Shown: in pieces, positions 63,141 to 64,000 of the stretch
Layout of the letters: every line of letters begins with the position of its first letter
Position numbering within the stretch: position 1 is the stretch's first letter
Assembly: GCF_023566055.1 (NCBI RefSeq)
Contig: NZ_JALIQP010000002.1
Span: forward strand, 992,001-1,056,000
Direction: 5' to 3'
Origin: Halosolutus amylolyticus
GTDB taxonomy: Archaea; Halobacteriota; Halobacteria; Halobacteriales; Natrialbaceae
Length of the DNA stretch: 64,000 nt
Position numbers and translations under genes: made by a program
The notes under the pieces: model-generated
What the model was told of the DNA's origin: nothing
The model's input: the letters and a program-made list of their open reading frames with translations, nothing else
Databases searched by the model: none

Positions 63141-63212
63141 ACGCTGGTGTAGCACGGTCAGGTTCAAAAACCACACCCCAGGGAGGCGATCGGACCCGGC
63201 CCCGGATCGGGA

Positions 63213-63557
63213 TCAGGAGGTCCCGTCCGATCGGACCGGCGTGCCGTTCGAACGCTCGGAGCGGAACTCGGCGAGTCCGATGAGATAGACGTCGAGCAGG
63301 CAGACGACCAGGACGGCAAGCGGGAAGGCGACGTCGGTGTAGCTCACGGCATCGAACTGCAACGCCGAAATGACGAACGGAGCGCCCGGTTCGAGCGCAC
63401 TCGAGAGTGTCCGCGCACTGAGGAACGCGAGCGCAAGGACGTAGCTGCCGAACCAGGCACCCCCTCGCTTCCACTGGCCGAGATAACAGTGCCCGAGGCC
63501 GGCGACGAGTACCGTCAGCAGGTACGCCGGCCAGAGCGGACGGATCGAGTCACTCAT
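63213..63557 (-). CDS. Small TM2-like membrane protein
   Basis: 114 residues from the ATG at 63557 (MSDSIRPLWPAYLLTVLVAG). The start PLWPAYLLTVLVAGLGHCYL followed by GQWKRGGAWFGSYVLALAFL has the Gly-His-x-Tyr turn and two helices seen in TM2-type proteins. A third hydrophobic segment is FPLAVLVVCLLDVYLIGLAE. It follows the SHOCT gene's upstream region on the same strand, separated by about 70 bases. The function is unknown. Confidence 0.65.
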   Translation of the reverse strand: MSDSIRPLWPAYLLTVLVAGLGHCYLGQWKRGGAWFGSYVLALAFLSARTLSSALEPGAPFVISALQFDAVSYTDVAFPLAVLVVCLLDVYLIGLAEFRSERSNGTPVRSDGTS

Positions 63558-63642
63558 CGACTCCACGTTCGTCGTCCAGCACAATCCCTGTTACTCTCGA
63601 GAGCGCCACCGGACGCTGTCGAACCGGGGTCGTCCCCACCCG

Positions 63643-63921
63643 CTACGGACGGTACCGCCGGATCCCGAACCGGCCGTAGCCACCGTACGCGAGCTCCAGC
63701 GAGCCGATCCACCAGTTCCAGCGCTCCGGCGGGCCCCCGTCCGGGGCGTCGGCCAGTTCGTCGACGACGACGTCGTTCGTGAGAGCGACGCCCACGTCCT
63801 CGCGGTACTGCCCGGAGTCCGCGAGGTCGACGGCCTGCCGAACGACGACGCGGGACTGGCCCATCGTCCCGCCGAACTCGTCGCGCAGACGAAGCTCCAG
63901 TCGCCCCGGATCGAGGGTCAT
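63643..63921 (-). CDS. Small soluble haloarchaeal protein (DUF7532-like)
   Basis: 92 residues. MTLDPGRLELRLRDEFGGTM begins a basic-acidic stretch, followed by REDVGVALTNDVVVDELADA. The aromatic end PERWNWWIGSLELAYGGYGR is unusual and probably conserved. No membrane helix or metal motif is seen. The remaining bases to the end of the window hold no visible gene. Confidence 0.6.
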   Translation of the reverse strand: MTLDPGRLELRLRDEFGGTMGQSRVVVRQAVDLADSGQYREDVGVALTNDVVVDELADAPDGGPPERWNWWIGSLELAYGGYGRFGIRRYRP

Positions 63922-64000
63922 ACCTCCAGGAAGGGGTCGTGCGGCCTAAATCCCACTGCCCGGCTCGTCGCCGGTCCGCCCGTGGCCGTCGGATGGAGCG

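Overview
This window is chromosomal DNA from a halophilic archaeon, most likely a member of the Natrialbaceae (Natrinema/Haloterrigena-like). The evidence is high G+C, strongly acidic proteins, an archaeal A-type ATP synthase operon, a PAN proteasome ATPase with a C-terminal HbYX motif, HalOD1, DUF1102 and DUF5305 families, Tat lipoproteins, and leaderless genes with TATA-like boxes about 25-35 bases upstream. Species was not determined, and all family names come from reading the proteins, without a database search.

Layout. 1-6 kb: the 3' end of a radical SAM gene, an acidic lipoprotein, a membrane-tethered winged-helix protein, a secreted protein of unusual composition, a type IV pilin-like protein and a quinone-type methyltransferase. 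6.1-15.9 kb: the ATP synthase genes atpH-I-K-E-C-F-A-B in one tight operon, then two small genes and a separate atpD. 16-24.6 kb: housekeeping genes (pyruvoyl arginine decarboxylase, PAN, oligoendopeptidase F, M28 peptidase, NifU-type protein, TruA) and small zinc-ribbon proteins. 24.7-33.3 kb: a sulfatase-like enzyme, a lipoprotein, a cupin, an HpcH-type aldolase, a DCC-family protein, a PD-(D/E)XK nuclease-like protein, a methyltransferase, an MFS transporter and tRNA-Arg(CCG). 33.4-42.2 kb: a HalOD1 protein, 6-phosphogluconate dehydrogenase, membrane proteins, a dCTP deaminase/dUTPase-like enzyme, aconitase, an M42 peptidase and an LLM-type oxidoreductase.

42.2-50.9 kb is the most distinctive region. 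A membrane-tethered winged-helix regulator with one secreted DUF1102-like protein faces an operon of two more DUF1102-like proteins and a large anchored surface protein. A broken rhomboid gene, an enlarged archaeal signal peptidase I and a DUF5305 protein follow. The intergenic DNA carries repeated GTTGACCG/CGGTCAAC palindromes. It reads as a self-contained surface-protein export and processing module, comparable in logic to bacterial SipW/TasA. 51-64 kb: an amine oxidase, a double SRPBCC protein, a flavodoxin, a beta-CASP nuclease, a CopB-type copper ATPase, a potassium-channel-like protein, a halocyanin-like protein, a geranylgeranyl-reductase-like flavoprotein and small membrane proteins.

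Two genome-scale patterns stand out. A palindromic repeat of about 78 bp occurs four times, and each copy begins zero or one base after a stop codon. Independently, four genes have their stop-codon region tandemly duplicated just downstream, with periods of 148, 19, 57 and 25 bp.
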